A stretch of 64,000 nt of DNA, from assembly GCA_019359355.1 (NCBI GenBank), contig JAHHHM010000002.1, positions 124,001 through 188,000 of the forward strand. The letters are read 5' to 3'. The DNA is from Microcoleus vaginatus WJT46-NPBG5. GTDB lineage: Bacteria > Cyanobacteriota > Cyanobacteriia > Cyanobacteriales > Oscillatoriaceae. Position numbers and translations under genes: made by a program. The first letter of the stretch is position 1. The number at the start of each line of letters is the position of its first letter. Positions 16,699-25,502 of the stretch are shown in pieces. The notes beneath the pieces are model-generated. The model made no database searches. It worked only from the letters and a program-made list of their open reading frames with translations, and was not told where the DNA came from.

Positions 16699-16813
16699 GG
16701 AGTGCTGAGTCCTGAGTGGGAGAGTGGGACAGTGATAAGTGTTGAGCTATGAGTTTTGAGTACCCAATGCCCAATGCCCCATGCCCCATGCCCCATACCC
16801 AATCCCCCATGCC
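16682..16813 (+). repeat. STRR-type heptamer repeats
   Basis: The spacer between the convergent lptC-like and peptidase genes is built of short repeats: GGGAGTA/GGGAGTG, TGAGTCC/TGAGTGG, and, from 16762, CCCAATG, CCCCATG and variants in tandem. This is the classical STRR pattern of filamentous cyanobacteria. Related units recur at 19524, 40104 and 41608. Confidence 0.8.
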
Positions 16814-16814
16814 T

Positions 16815-18116
16815 TTATCCTCCCAATAAAACTTCGTTACGGTTAGCAGCACCGGCACTGGTGAAATCAGGATTGATCGGGTGTTTTGGGCTAATCGCTG
16901 CAACTGGGGTTAAGGGAATTCCCCACTGCTGTTGGAGGCGCTGTAGCAGCTTATCTTGCTGGGTGCGGAAACCATCGACATCTGCACCGCGATTGATAAT
17001 GGCAAAATAAAGAATCCCATGAGTGCGTGTGGGTAGGACACCCGCAAGAGCGCTAACATCCCAAAGCGTGCCGGTTTTCACCACAGATGCCGGTGGGATG
17101 TGCCGGTAGTCCAGGGTGCCACCATCTTGCCCGGAGACAGGAAACAGATCAGCAATCGTCAAATGAGACGGTTGCAGATAACGTTGAATCGCCATAAACA
17201 TGGCACAGGCGGCTCTAGGAGAAACGCGATTTTCTTGGCCAAGTCCTGAACCATTAATTAGCTGAATTTCTTCTGGGGGAACACCAGCAGCTTTTGCGGC
17301 GCGTTCTTTGACAATGGTTGCTCCCCCAACTCCATCGGCTAACATCTGAGCCATTTCATTGTTACTGTAAACGTTCATCTGCCTCAATATTTCAGCCAGG
17401 GGAAGCGAACGGTGCCGCAGTAAAGGAGTGCCGCCGGCTTTGCCAATTTTAACCGTGCCGGCAATCTCAACTTTTGGCTTTGGGGTTCCTGGGGGCAAAC
17501 TGGAAAACACAAATTCTGCATCCTCTTCCCAAAGGCTGGGGTCGAGTGCTTGCTTGAAATGCTCCCCGCTTGTGGTGGGGTCGGGTTCAGCATTCATGGA
17601 AAAGTTGCGAGTAATCACTACATTGCCCGTCACCCGCTTGATCCCCATCTTGTTGAGAGCATTCCCCACGGCGAAAGCTTCTTCCCAGACAAAGAAAGGA
17701 TCGCTGTCGCCGGCAATTACCAAGTCTCCTTGCAAAACCCCATCCTTAACCGGCCCCGTGGCGTTCACAAATGTCTCAAACTGATGAGCATGACCCCACT
17801 TTTCCAAGGCTGCTAAAGACGTTGCAATCTTCGTTAGAGAGGCAGCAGGGAGAGGAACCGTCCCCTGGTTGCTAGCGAGCAAAGTTGAAGCCGATTGAAT
17901 CCATACACCTTGACTGTCTTTAATGATTCCCTTCGCCACCAAAGATTGTAGGTATTGCTTGAGTGTGGCGTCCGTTGCCGGTTCGGGATCGCCGGCAATC
18001 ACAAATCCAGGGATACCTGGGCCGGCTACTAGCGAGAAGGCATCTAGCCCAGGTGTTTGGACTCCTGCCATATCCAGCCACACAGACAGCAAACCTGAAC
18101 TCAATAACGTCAGCAT
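16815..18116 (-). CDS. dacB: D-alanyl-D-alanine carboxypeptidase/endopeptidase (PBP4, family S13)
   Basis: A 433-residue penicillin-binding protein trimming or cutting peptidoglycan cross-bridges in the periplasm. The three active-site boxes appear in order: S-L-T-K (SxxK) in P-A-A-S-L-T-K-I-A-T, S-N-N (SxN) in Y-S-N-N-E-M-A, and K-T-G in V-V-K-T-G-T-L-W. A long insert between the first two boxes fits family S13. The N-terminus is hydrophobic and could be a signal or anchor. A GGGGATCTGAGGA ribosome site precedes ATG at 18116. It is convergent with the lptC-like gene, with STRR repeats between them. Confidence 0.9.
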   Translation of the reverse strand: MLTLLSSGLLSVWLDMAGVQTPGLDAFSLVAGPGIPGFVIAGDPEPATDATLKQYLQSLVAKGIIKDSQGVWIQSASTLLASNQGTVPLPAASLTKIATSLAALEKWGHAHQFETFVNATGPVKDGVLQGDLVIAGDSDPFFVWEEAFAVGNALNKMGIKRVTGNVVITRNFSMNAEPDPTTSGEHFKQALDPSLWEEDAEFVFSSLPPGTPKPKVEIAGTVKIGKAGGTPLLRHRSLPLAEILRQMNVYSNNEMAQMLADGVGGATIVKERAAKAAGVPPEEIQLINGSGLGQENRVSPRAACAMFMAIQRYLQPSHLTIADLFPVSGQDGGTLDYRHIPPASVVKTGTLWDVSALAGVLPTRTHGILYFAIINRGADVDGFRTQQDKLLQRLQQQWGIPLTPVAAISPKHPINPDFTSAGAANRNEVLLGG

Positions 18117-18484
18117 TCCTCAGATCCCCTTACAAAACTTAAACTCGATTACGCTCACAAAGCCCTAAATCTCGTGAGTGCTCAATGCAAAGCTCTAGCG
18201 CTTAGCTCAATAACTTTTATCTTTTACCTTTCACCCTTCACGCTTGAGATTCCTGCTGAATATTACCAAGCACTGATACAAAATGGTGCCGGCTCTCCTC
18301 CCTCACCCTCCCTCACCCTTGCCCCCTCATACATAACTTAAATGTTAAAAATTCCTACAAAGACGCTTGCTTCCTCACCCTCAATCTCTTATTTAAAAAT
18401 TTTTAGTTCAATCTCTAACACCGGCAATGTTTTGAATGCGGCCTACAACTGGTAAAATTTTTAAGGTTTCTATGACTTTGATCA
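18117..18484. other. Divergent promoter region with CCCTCAC repeats
   Basis: A 368-base gap between the PBP4 gene (minus) and plsX (plus). It contains a C/T-rich run with CCCTCAC units near 18300-18325, resembling STRR heptamers, and otherwise AT-rich sequence. Both promoters must lie here; no box is strong enough to place. Confidence 0.5.
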
Positions 18485-19516
18485 ATGGGATCGACGCGAG
18501 CACGGATTGCAATTGACGCGATGGGTGGGGATCACGCCCCCGACGAGATAGTTGCTGGAGCGCTCAAGGCCCAGGAGGAATTGGGCGTAGAAGTTTTGCT
18601 GGTTGGTGATCCCCAGCAAATAGAAGCCTCCCTCAAGCAACACACCAACTCCACACGGCCAGAAATTGTGCCGGCTGAAGGCACGATCGAAATGCATGAG
18701 GAGCCTTTGGGAGCGCTCAAACGCAAACCCAAAGCTTCAATTAATGTGGCAATGGATTTGGTGAAACAGCAGAAAGCTGATGCTGTAGTTTCTGCCGGCC
18801 ACTCAGGAGCGGCAATGGCCGCCGCCCTGTTGCGATTGGGACGGCTACCGGGAATTGACCGACCGGCAATTGGTGCGGTTTTACCAACCATCGTGCCGGA
18901 TCGACCAGTGTTGATTCTCGATGTGGGAGCCAATGTCGATTGTCGTCCCAAGTTTTTAGAGCAGTTTGCAATGATGGGGGCGATTTACAGTCAGTATGTG
19001 CTGGGTGTAAGCGAACCAAAGGTGGGATTGCTCAACATTGGTGAAGAACCTTGTAAAGGCAATGAGCTGGCCCTGCGTACCTACCAAATTCTGAAAGATA
19101 ACCCGCAAATTCCTTTCGTTGGCAATGCCGAAGGCCGCGATGTGCTATCGGCTAAGTTCGATGTCATCGTTTGTGATGGCTTTGCCGGCAACATCTTGCT
19201 AAAGTTTGCCGAAGCGGTGGGAGAAGTCGTGCTGCAAGTGCTGCGTGATGAATTGGTGCAGGGACTTCACGGCAAAATAGGCACAGCACTGTTGAAACCC
19301 AACCTCAAGCGAATCAAGCAGCGAATTGACCATGTTGAACATGGCGGTGGCTTGCTGTTGGGCGTTGCCGGTGTGTGCATCATCAGCCACGGCGCATCCC
19401 AAGCACCCACGATTTATCATGCAATTCGCTTGGCCAAGGAAGCTATTGATAACCAGGTGCTGGAGCGAATTCAGTCCAAGTATCAAAAAAAAGACCGGCA
19501 ATCAGCCGTAAGTTAG
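18485..19516 (+). CDS. plsX: Phosphate acyltransferase PlsX
   Basis: A 343-residue PlsX, which makes acyl-phosphate from acyl-ACP for phospholipid synthesis. The family start I-A-I-D-A-M-G-G-D-H-A-P is at residues 8-19, and later landmarks are V-S-A-G-H-S-G-A-A-M-A, L-L-N-I-G-E-E-P-C-K-G and H-G-G-G-L-L-L-G-V-A-G. The length matches the family. It heads the classical cluster plsX-fabH-fabD; the gap to fabH (133 bases) is filled with STRR repeats, so internal promoters are possible. Confidence 0.97.
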   Translation: MGSTRARIAIDAMGGDHAPDEIVAGALKAQEELGVEVLLVGDPQQIEASLKQHTNSTRPEIVPAEGTIEMHEEPLGALKRKPKASINVAMDLVKQQKADAVVSAGHSGAAMAAALLRLGRLPGIDRPAIGAVLPTIVPDRPVLILDVGANVDCRPKFLEQFAMMGAIYSQYVLGVSEPKVGLLNIGEEPCKGNELALRTYQILKDNPQIPFVGNAEGRDVLSAKFDVIVCDGFAGNILLKFAEAVGEVVLQVLRDELVQGLHGKIGTALLKPNLKRIKQRIDHVEHGGGLLLGVAGVCIISHGASQAPTIYHAIRLAKEAIDNQVLERIQSKYQKKDRQSAVS

Positions 19517-19523
19517 GGACTAA

Positions 19524-19608
19524 GGGCATGGGGCATGGGGCATGGATCATGGGACTAGGGGCTAGAAACTAGAAACTAGGGACTCAAGACTCAGAACTCA
19601 GGACTCAC
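19524..19608 (+). repeat. STRR-type heptamer repeats between plsX and fabH
   Basis: Tandem units GGGCATG/GGGCATG/GGGCATG, then CTAGAAA/CTAGAAA/CTAGGGA, then CTCAAGA/CTCAGAA/CTCAGGA fill most of this gap. They are the same type as at 16682 and 41570. Confidence 0.78.
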
Positions 19609-19649
19609 TGCTATCCCCTAGTGCCCTCACTCACCAATGGAGAGTAACT

Positions 19650-20648
19650 TTGAATCAATTAGGGTTAGGCGTTGCCCTCACGGGAAGTGGCTCAGCAACA
19701 CCGGCAGCTAGCCTTGATAATCACCGGCTCAGTCAGATTGTGGAAACGTCGGATGAGTGGATCAGCGCTCGCACCGGCATTCGCGCCCGCCATTTAGCCG
19801 ACACACAAGAATCTTTGTGCGATCTGGCAACTGAGGCATCCCGACAAGCCATCGCAATGGCAGGGATCTCGCCGGCAGAGATTGATCTGATTATTCTGGC
19901 AACCTCTAGCGCAGATGACTTATTCGGCACGGCTGGTAAAATTCAGGCCCAGTTAGGTGCCCTCCAAGCCGTTGCCTTTGATATGACAGCAGCCTGTTCT
20001 GGCTTTATTTTTGGCCTCGTGACAGCCAGCCAGTTCATCCGCACCGGCGTCTACAAAAACGTCCTACTGATTGGCGCGGATATCCTCTCTCGCTGGGTGA
20101 ATTGGTCAGACCGGCGCACTTGCATATTATTTGGAGATGGTGCCGGTGCTGTAATCTTACAGGCCGATGAACGCGACCGCTTGCTGGGATTTGAACTCCG
20201 CAGCGATGGCACCCAAAACAGCAGCCTTCAACTTGCATACGAACCCCAACCGCAAGCGTTGCTCGAAGGCATCACCATCGCCAAAGGCACCTATCAACCG
20301 ATTACGATGAACGGCCAAGATATCTACCGCTTTGCCGTGAGAAAAGTGCCAGAAGTCATCGAAAAAGCTTTACATCGGGCAAATCTGGGTGTTGAGCAAA
20401 TCGACTGGCTGCTGCTGCATCAAGCGAATCAGCGCATCCTTGATGCTGTGGCGGAACGTCTAAAAATTCCCCCTCAAAAAATCATCAGCAATCTGGAAAA
20501 CTACGGCAATACTTCAGCCGCTTCAATTCCTTTAGCACTTGATGAAGCCGTGCGCGAAGGCAAAATTAAAGCCGGCGATATTATTGCCAGCGCCGGCTTT
20601 GGAGCCGGTTTAAGTTGGGGCGCGACCATTTTTGAATGGGGCCGGTAA
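19650..20648 (+). CDS. fabH: 3-oxoacyl-ACP synthase III (FabH)
   Basis: A 332-residue FabH that starts fatty acid synthesis from acetyl-CoA and malonyl-ACP. The catalytic triad is visible: Cys in T-A-A-C-S-G-F, His in L-L-H-Q-A-N-Q-R-I and Asn in N-Y-G-N-T-S-A-A-S. The start appears to be TTG at 19650 with a GGAGAG site 5-6 bases before it; the nearby ATG at 19637 is in another frame. It lies between plsX and fabD on the same strand. Confidence 0.96.
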   Translation: MNQLGLGVALTGSGSATPAASLDNHRLSQIVETSDEWISARTGIRARHLADTQESLCDLATEASRQAIAMAGISPAEIDLIILATSSADDLFGTAGKIQAQLGALQAVAFDMTAACSGFIFGLVTASQFIRTGVYKNVLLIGADILSRWVNWSDRRTCILFGDGAGAVILQADERDRLLGFELRSDGTQNSSLQLAYEPQPQALLEGITIAKGTYQPITMNGQDIYRFAVRKVPEVIEKALHRANLGVEQIDWLLLHQANQRILDAVAERLKIPPQKIISNLENYGNTSAASIPLALDEAVREGKIKAGDIIASAGFGAGLSWGATIFEWGR

Positions 20649-20681
20649 ATCAATTAATAAGTAATCACTGAAATCTGACGA

Positions 20682-21563
20682 ATGACAAAAACTGCATGGG
20701 TGTTTCCCGGACAAGGTTCTCAAGCCATTGGGATGGGAGTCGATTTACTAGACGTGCCGGCAGCCAAAGCTAAATTTGAGGCGGCTGAGGGCATTTTGGG
20801 CTGGTCTGTTCCAGAGATTTGTCAAAGTGAGGAAGATAAATTATCCCGCACCCTTTACACTCAGCCTTGCCTTTATGTCGTTGAGAGCATTCTGGCTGAT
20901 TTGATGCGAGAAAAAGGACATCAACCGGATTTGGTTGCCGGCCACAGTTTGGGCGAATATGTTGCCCTTTACGCGGCAAAGGTACTTGACTTTGAACAAG
21001 GTTTGTGCTTAGTTAAACGTCGTGCCGAACTGATGGATGGTGCCGCCGGCGGACAGATGGCAGCACTAATGGGGTTTGATCGGGAGCAGCTTGATCGAGA
21101 AATTGAGCAAACGCCTGACATTGTCCTAGCAAACGATAACAGTTCCGCTCAAGTGGTCATTTCTGGCACCCCAGAAGCAGTGGAACAAGTTTTGGCCAAT
21201 GTCAAGTGCAAACGTGGCGTTAAATTGAACGTTTCGGGTGCCTTTCACTCTCCCCTGATGGCACCGGCAGCAGCCGAGTTTCAGCAAGTTTTGGATTCCA
21301 TCCCCTTTGTAGATGCCGCAGTGCCGGTACTCTCAAACGTAGATCCGACGCCGGCAGTCGAGGCAGCCGCCTTAAAAGATCGCCTGATGCGGCAAATGAC
21401 CGGCTCAGTACGGTGGCGAGAAATCATGCTGAGATTGCCCTCAGAAGGCATTGAGCGAGCCGTCGAAATAGGCCCTGGTAAAGTTCTCACCGGCTTAATT
21501 AAACGCACTTGCCCTGATATCGCTTTAGAAAATATCAGTGGCGTTGAGCAATTGCCTGATTAA
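20682..21563 (+). CDS. fabD: Malonyl-CoA-ACP transacylase (FabD)
   Basis: A 293-residue FabD that loads malonyl groups onto ACP. It has F-P-G-Q-G-S-Q at residues 8-14, the nucleophile in V-A-G-H-S-L-G-E-Y, and the second His in G-A-F-H-S-P-L-M. The length is as in the family. It follows fabH by 33 bases and is almost certainly in the same transcript. Confidence 0.97.
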   Translation: MTKTAWVFPGQGSQAIGMGVDLLDVPAAKAKFEAAEGILGWSVPEICQSEEDKLSRTLYTQPCLYVVESILADLMREKGHQPDLVAGHSLGEYVALYAAKVLDFEQGLCLVKRRAELMDGAAGGQMAALMGFDREQLDREIEQTPDIVLANDNSSAQVVISGTPEAVEQVLANVKCKRGVKLNVSGAFHSPLMAPAAAEFQQVLDSIPFVDAAVPVLSNVDPTPAVEAAALKDRLMRQMTGSVRWREIMLRLPSEGIERAVEIGPGKVLTGLIKRTCPDIALENISGVEQLPD

Positions 21564-21667
21564 AATAGGGAAAAGGCCGAGCGAACTCTAGGATAAAGAA
21601 GTCTACCGTCGCCTTTGAATGCGGGAAAATTTCAGTCCCGCGAAACAGCCTAATTAAAAAAAATCCA

Positions 21668-22591
21668 ATGGCTAAAAGTAGCGGTTCTTCTGCAATTATC
21701 TTCATCTTGATGTTTCTCGCCCTCGCAGCCGGGGGCTACTGGTTCTTTTTCATGAGGCAGCCGGCAACCGAGGAGAACAGCACACTCCCCAGCGCACCAC
21801 CGGCTGCGCCAGTTGTCGGTACAGCGCCGGCTAATAGCGTTCGCTTTCCCCCGCCGGCAGCCGGTTCTGTCCCCGCCGGCACTACGCTCAGAATAGATGG
21901 TTCTACCAGCATGGTAACCATTAATGAAAACCTCAAGAGAAGCTTTCAACAGCAGTTTCCCGGCACAACAGTCACAACAAGAGCCGGCGGTACGGAGAAC
22001 GGCATTGAGAATCTTTTAGCAGGAAACGTTGAGATCGCTGCCATATCACGCCCCTTGACATCTGGAGAAACCAACCAGGGTTTACTCGCTGTGCCGGTGG
22101 CAACGGATCAAATTGCAGTTGTGGTGAGCAAAAGCAATTTATTCACCGGCAACTTAACCGGCAATCAAGTCAAAGATATTTTTCAAGGAAAAATCAACAA
22201 CTGGTCAATCGTTGGCGGGCCGGCAGAAGAAATTCAGGTGATTAATCGCCCCGCCATTAGTGGCACCCATCAAGCGTTTAAAGAACTGGTACTCAAGGGG
22301 GGAGATTTTGGCGACACCCCGAATTTTACGACACTGCCAAGGGATGAAACAACCGGCCTGCTACGAGCACTTGGCAGTAATGGCATTGGCTATGCAACCT
22401 ACGCTCAAGTTGCCAACCAGCAAACAGTGCGAACCGTTCCGATCAACGGGGGAATACCAGGAAGCGCCAATTATCCCTACCAACGGACGCTATTTTATAT
22501 CTACAAACAGCCGGCTAGTCCTGCTGTTAAAGCATTTCTCGGCTACACAACTTCGCCGCAAGGACAGCAAGCGATGTTAGGTGCGAATTGA
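21668..22591 (+). CDS. PstS-like phosphate-binding protein
   Basis: A 307-residue substrate-binding protein. Residues about 9-28 form a membrane anchor, followed by a Pro/Ala-rich linker to about 75. The body matches the PBP-like phosphate-binding domain: L-R-I-D-G-S-T-S-M-V near the start of the domain, T-T-R-A-G-G-T-E-N-G-I, and I-N-R-P-A-I-S-G-T-H-Q-A-F. In PstS these contact phosphate. No pstCAB genes are nearby, so it may be a stand-alone phosphate sensor or scavenger in the periplasm. The Pro/Ala linker is very rich in CCGG motifs. The ligand call is by family only. Confidence 0.85.
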   Translation: MAKSSGSSAIIFILMFLALAAGGYWFFFMRQPATEENSTLPSAPPAAPVVGTAPANSVRFPPPAAGSVPAGTTLRIDGSTSMVTINENLKRSFQQQFPGTTVTTRAGGTENGIENLLAGNVEIAAISRPLTSGETNQGLLAVPVATDQIAVVVSKSNLFTGNLTGNQVKDIFQGKINNWSIVGGPAEEIQVINRPAISGTHQAFKELVLKGGDFGDTPNFTTLPRDETTGLLRALGSNGIGYATYAQVANQQTVRTVPINGGIPGSANYPYQRTLFYIYKQPASPAVKAFLGYTTSPQGQQAMLGAN

Positions 22592-22683
22592 GAAACAATA
22601 TTTGTTTAAACGTAATAAGCTATTGAGTGTTGAATGATGAATGAATTGAACACTCAAAAATCATAACTCAGAGAGTGTTTTCT

Positions 22684-23322
22684 GTGACCAAAACCCGTGA
22701 ACCTGTTGAGAGTTTAATCCTCTACCACTTATTTAAGTGGTCAGTTGTTGCGCCGGTGCTCCACACTTATCTTCGGGGTCGCATTTATGGCGCAGAGAAT
22801 GTGCCAAAAGAAGGGCCGCTGATTGTGGTGTGCAATCATGCCAGTTATTTTGACCCGCCAATTGTATCTTCCTCCCTGCAGCGACCTGTCGCGTTTATGG
22901 CGAAAGAGGAGTTGTTTCAAGTTCCGATTTTAAAGCAAGCAATTGAGCTTTATGGAGCTTATCCGGTGAGTCGGGGTGCCGGAGATCGAAAGGCAATTCG
23001 GGCGGCGCTGACTTCGTTGGAAAATGGGTGGGCAACCGGCGTTTTTTTACAAGGAACGCGCACAACCGATGGGCGAATTACAGAACCTAAACTGGGCGCA
23101 GCACTGATTGCGGCGAAGGCAAAAGTGCCGCTGCTGCCGGTGAGTTTGTGGGGGACTGAGGCAATTTTACAACCAGGTTCTGCGATACCGCGTCCGGTGC
23201 CGGTGACAGTGCGAATTGGCCAGTTAATTGAGACACCTAGTTCCACAAACCGGCAGGAGTTAGAGGAGGTGACGCACCAGTGTACAGAGGCGATCAATGG
23301 GATGCTTGATTTAGGGCGTTGA
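22684..23322 (+). CDS. plsC: 1-acyl-glycerol-3-phosphate acyltransferase (PlsC type)
   Basis: A 212-residue LPLAT acyltransferase, probably forming phosphatidic acid at the membrane. The catalytic box N-H-A-S-Y-F-D (NHx4D) is at about residues 57-63. Motif III reads F-L-Q-G-T-R rather than FPEGTR, so the usual Glu is Gln. I chose the GTG at 22684 because GAGAG at 22671-22675 gives normal spacing; a GTG nine bases upstream overlaps that site. It follows the plsX-fabH-fabD genes and fits lipid assembly, although the PstS-like gene lies between. Confidence 0.88.
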   Translation: MTKTREPVESLILYHLFKWSVVAPVLHTYLRGRIYGAENVPKEGPLIVVCNHASYFDPPIVSSSLQRPVAFMAKEELFQVPILKQAIELYGAYPVSRGAGDRKAIRAALTSLENGWATGVFLQGTRTTDGRITEPKLGAALIAAKAKVPLLPVSLWGTEAILQPGSAIPRPVPVTVRIGQLIETPSSTNRQELEEVTHQCTEAINGMLDLGR

Positions 23323-23637
23323 GGGAATTTGGGGATTGAGAAATCTCCCCTTTCCAGTCACAAAACAATTGATAGGAGACAGTGACAGGGAACCCCCCAA
23401 TGTCTTCCAAAACCCCCAGTTTGTCATAAATTAAGGCTTTTCTGCCAAAGTCATCTCGACTTTCTCAGTCTTTACCAGAGAATGTTCTTAAAGAGAATAT
23501 TGACACCCAACAGAGCAGCCCTTTTGGAGGGGGTTTGGGGGACGCAACCGTCCCCCAATTGGGGGTTTGGGGGGAAGCCCCCCAATGTCTTTCTGACTTG
23601 CCTTAGTCTTTCATCCCATTGAGAAGCCCTATATTTG
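23323..23637. repeat. Intergenic GGGGG/CCCCC inverted repeats
   Basis: The gap carries several G-run/C-run dyads. GGGGGACG (23537-23544) pairs with CGTCCCCC (23549-23556) around a four-base loop, and another stem of the type TTGGGGGG...CCCCCCAA follows at about 23567-23585. The string CCCCCCAATGTCTT occurs at about 23395 and again at about 23580. These look like small repetitive elements or bidirectional terminators between convergent genes. Confidence 0.6.
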
Positions 23638-24771
23638 CTAGAAATCTACACCTCGCTTCAGTTCTACTCCTTGATTGGCGTAATGCTTGTGGCAAAAGAC
23701 TTCGGAGTGAACGCTTGCGAGGTCAAAGTAGGCGGGAATATTATGACACCGGCCTGTGATAATGATTTCTGTGTCGCGTGGTTTACGCAGCAAAGCTTCC
23801 ACAATCGGTTCCACCGGCAGCAGTTCTAAATCGACGGTGGGGTTGAGTTCATCAAGGATAATGGTTTTGTAGAGTCCAGATGCCATAGCAGCTCTAGCAA
23901 TTTCCCAGCCTCTTTCTGCTTCGACATAGTCGAGTTCTTGTTGCTGTCCCCGCCAGACAATGGCATCTCGCCCACAGCGCTGATGATCGACTAAGTTAGG
24001 ATAAATTTGCTGTAAGGCAGCGATGGCGGCGTCTTCGGTGTAGCCGCTCCCGCCTTTGAGCCACTGCATAATCAAGACACGGTGGGATTTATCTTGACTG
24101 ATGCCTCTGCCAATCGCCTGCAAGGCTTTGCCTAGGGCACTTGTGGATTTGCCTTTGCCAGCGCCGGTGTAGATTTCAATGCCTTCTATGCCGTGTTCTT
24201 CAGCGCTTTTGTGGTAATGGGGTTTCATTTCGGAGTGCAGATCGGCAATCTCCAGTAAAGCTGCCGGTGCCGAGCGACCTGTGGCGATAATTTCTAAGTG
24301 CTCTGGTTTATGCTTGAGAGTGTGGATAACTTCATCCACCGGCAGCAAGCCTAAATCAAGGACAGGATTGAGTTCATCTAGCACCACAACTGAATACAAA
24401 CCAGAGGCAATTGCACCTTTTGCGACATCCCAACCGCGTTGCGCTTCCAGCCGATCAAAGCGGGTAATATCCTCAGGGCCAAAAAATTCTGCTCTGCCGG
24501 TGCGAACTTGATCGATCAGATGGGGGAAACCCCGTTGCAGCGCTTCTATCGCTCCGTCTTCATCGTAGTCTCGCTCCGGCCCTTTAAGGAAGCGCAACAG
24601 CAGAACTCTAGTTGTCTGGGACGTGTTGATCCCTAAGCCAATCGAGCGCAAAACTACGCCCAGTGCTGCTTGGGATTTTCCCTTGCCGGCTCCGTCGTAG
24701 ACGTGAATCTGGCCAACGATACGCTCTTGACGCGCTTGAGCCGTGCGAATGCCAATACCAATCCTGGTCAT
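23638..24771 (-). CDS. Tandem CobO/CobA-type P-loop protein (duplicated cob(I)alamin adenosyltransferase fold)
   Basis: A 377-residue protein consisting of two consecutive copies of the CobO-type adenosyltransferase fold. Each half has I-x-V/I-Y-D/T-G-A-G-K-G-K-S (P-loops near residues 24 and 205), a L-L-R-F-L-K-G / I-M-Q-W-L-K-G strand, and a V-V-L-D-E-L-N-P / I-I-L-D-E-L-N-P Walker-B-like motif, ending with E-I-I-A-T-G-R / E-I-I-I-T-G-R. Standard CobO enzymes are about 190 residues and dimeric, so this is a fused pair. The start at 24771 (MTRIGIG) is preferred over an upstream in-frame ATG at 24852. No other cobalamin genes are near. Whether it adenosylates corrinoids or has another role is open. 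Confidence 0.82.
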   Translation of the reverse strand: MTRIGIGIRTAQARQERIVGQIHVYDGAGKGKSQAALGVVLRSIGLGINTSQTTRVLLLRFLKGPERDYDEDGAIEALQRGFPHLIDQVRTGRAEFFGPEDITRFDRLEAQRGWDVAKGAIASGLYSVVVLDELNPVLDLGLLPVDEVIHTLKHKPEHLEIIATGRSAPAALLEIADLHSEMKPHYHKSAEEHGIEGIEIYTGAGKGKSTSALGKALQAIGRGISQDKSHRVLIMQWLKGGSGYTEDAAIAALQQIYPNLVDHQRCGRDAIVWRGQQQELDYVEAERGWEIARAAMASGLYKTIILDELNPTVDLELLPVEPIVEALLRKPRDTEIIITGRCHNIPAYFDLASVHSEVFCHKHYANQGVELKRGVDF

Positions 24772-24886
24772 AGTTTCAAGTGTGTGCCGGTGCAGTTTAA
24801 TCTTAGCGGAGGTCTTGTACCGTTCTATACAAGTAAAGATAGAAACATCCAAAGCTTAGCCTTTTACCTTCATTCTCAGCCGTGCC

Positions 24887-25501
24887 ATGTTTCTTACTGT
24901 TTTACCCCTGCGAGCCATTGTATTTCAAGTCTTATTTCTACTGATTGCCATCGCCATAGAAGCTTTGGTTTTGCACCGCCGGCTCGAAATTGCCCGCAGA
25001 AAAAGTGTTGAATATGCCGCTTTCATGAATTTACTTTCAGCGATTTTAGGATGGATCGTTTTTTTCTTCATGGTTTCCCGGTTACCGCGAGAGTTAAAAG
25101 CTCAACTACTCAGTTACATTTTTTACGATAATTTTTCGGCACTTTACCGCGCATCCAATCCTATGCCTTGGTTGCTTTTAATGAGTTTTGCCACGTTTAT
25201 GGCAACCTTTATCATTAAAAACAAAACCCTGGAAGTGTTCCAGATTTTTTTAGAGCGTCATTCCCCTCAAGACAGTGCGAAGCCGGCTAACCTTAACGAA
25301 TTTTCTATGGAAGCTATTCTGACCATTGGAAATAAAATTATTTTCGGTTCGACACCGCTCACTAAAAGCTTGACTCACAAAAGTCCCGAACGAATTACGC
25401 TTTTTAGCCGGCGGCAATCTCTAGCGATTTTATGGGGACACCTATGCAGTAACAGTATAATCTTAGTAATTTTATTTCTACGAACTCAATTGCCTGAATA
25501 A
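24887..25501 (+). CDS. fraC: Filament integrity protein FraC
   Basis: A 204-residue membrane protein with three predicted helices at about residues 7-27, 43-63 and 88-108, followed by a soluble C-terminal part with one more hydrophobic stretch near 185-198. By itself it would be hard to name, but gene order decides: the next two genes have the features of FraD and FraE, giving the fraC-fraD-fraE order known from Anabaena, where these proteins keep filaments intact and form cell-cell septal junctions. It ends one base before the GTG of the next gene. Confidence 0.82.
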   Translation: MFLTVLPLRAIVFQVLFLLIAIAIEALVLHRRLEIARRKSVEYAAFMNLLSAILGWIVFFFMVSRLPRELKAQLLSYIFYDNFSALYRASNPMPWLLLMSFATFMATFIIKNKTLEVFQIFLERHSPQDSAKPANLNEFSMEAILTIGNKIIFGSTPLTKSLTHKSPERITLFSRRQSLAILWGHLCSNSIILVILFLRTQLPE

Positions 25502-25502
25502 C

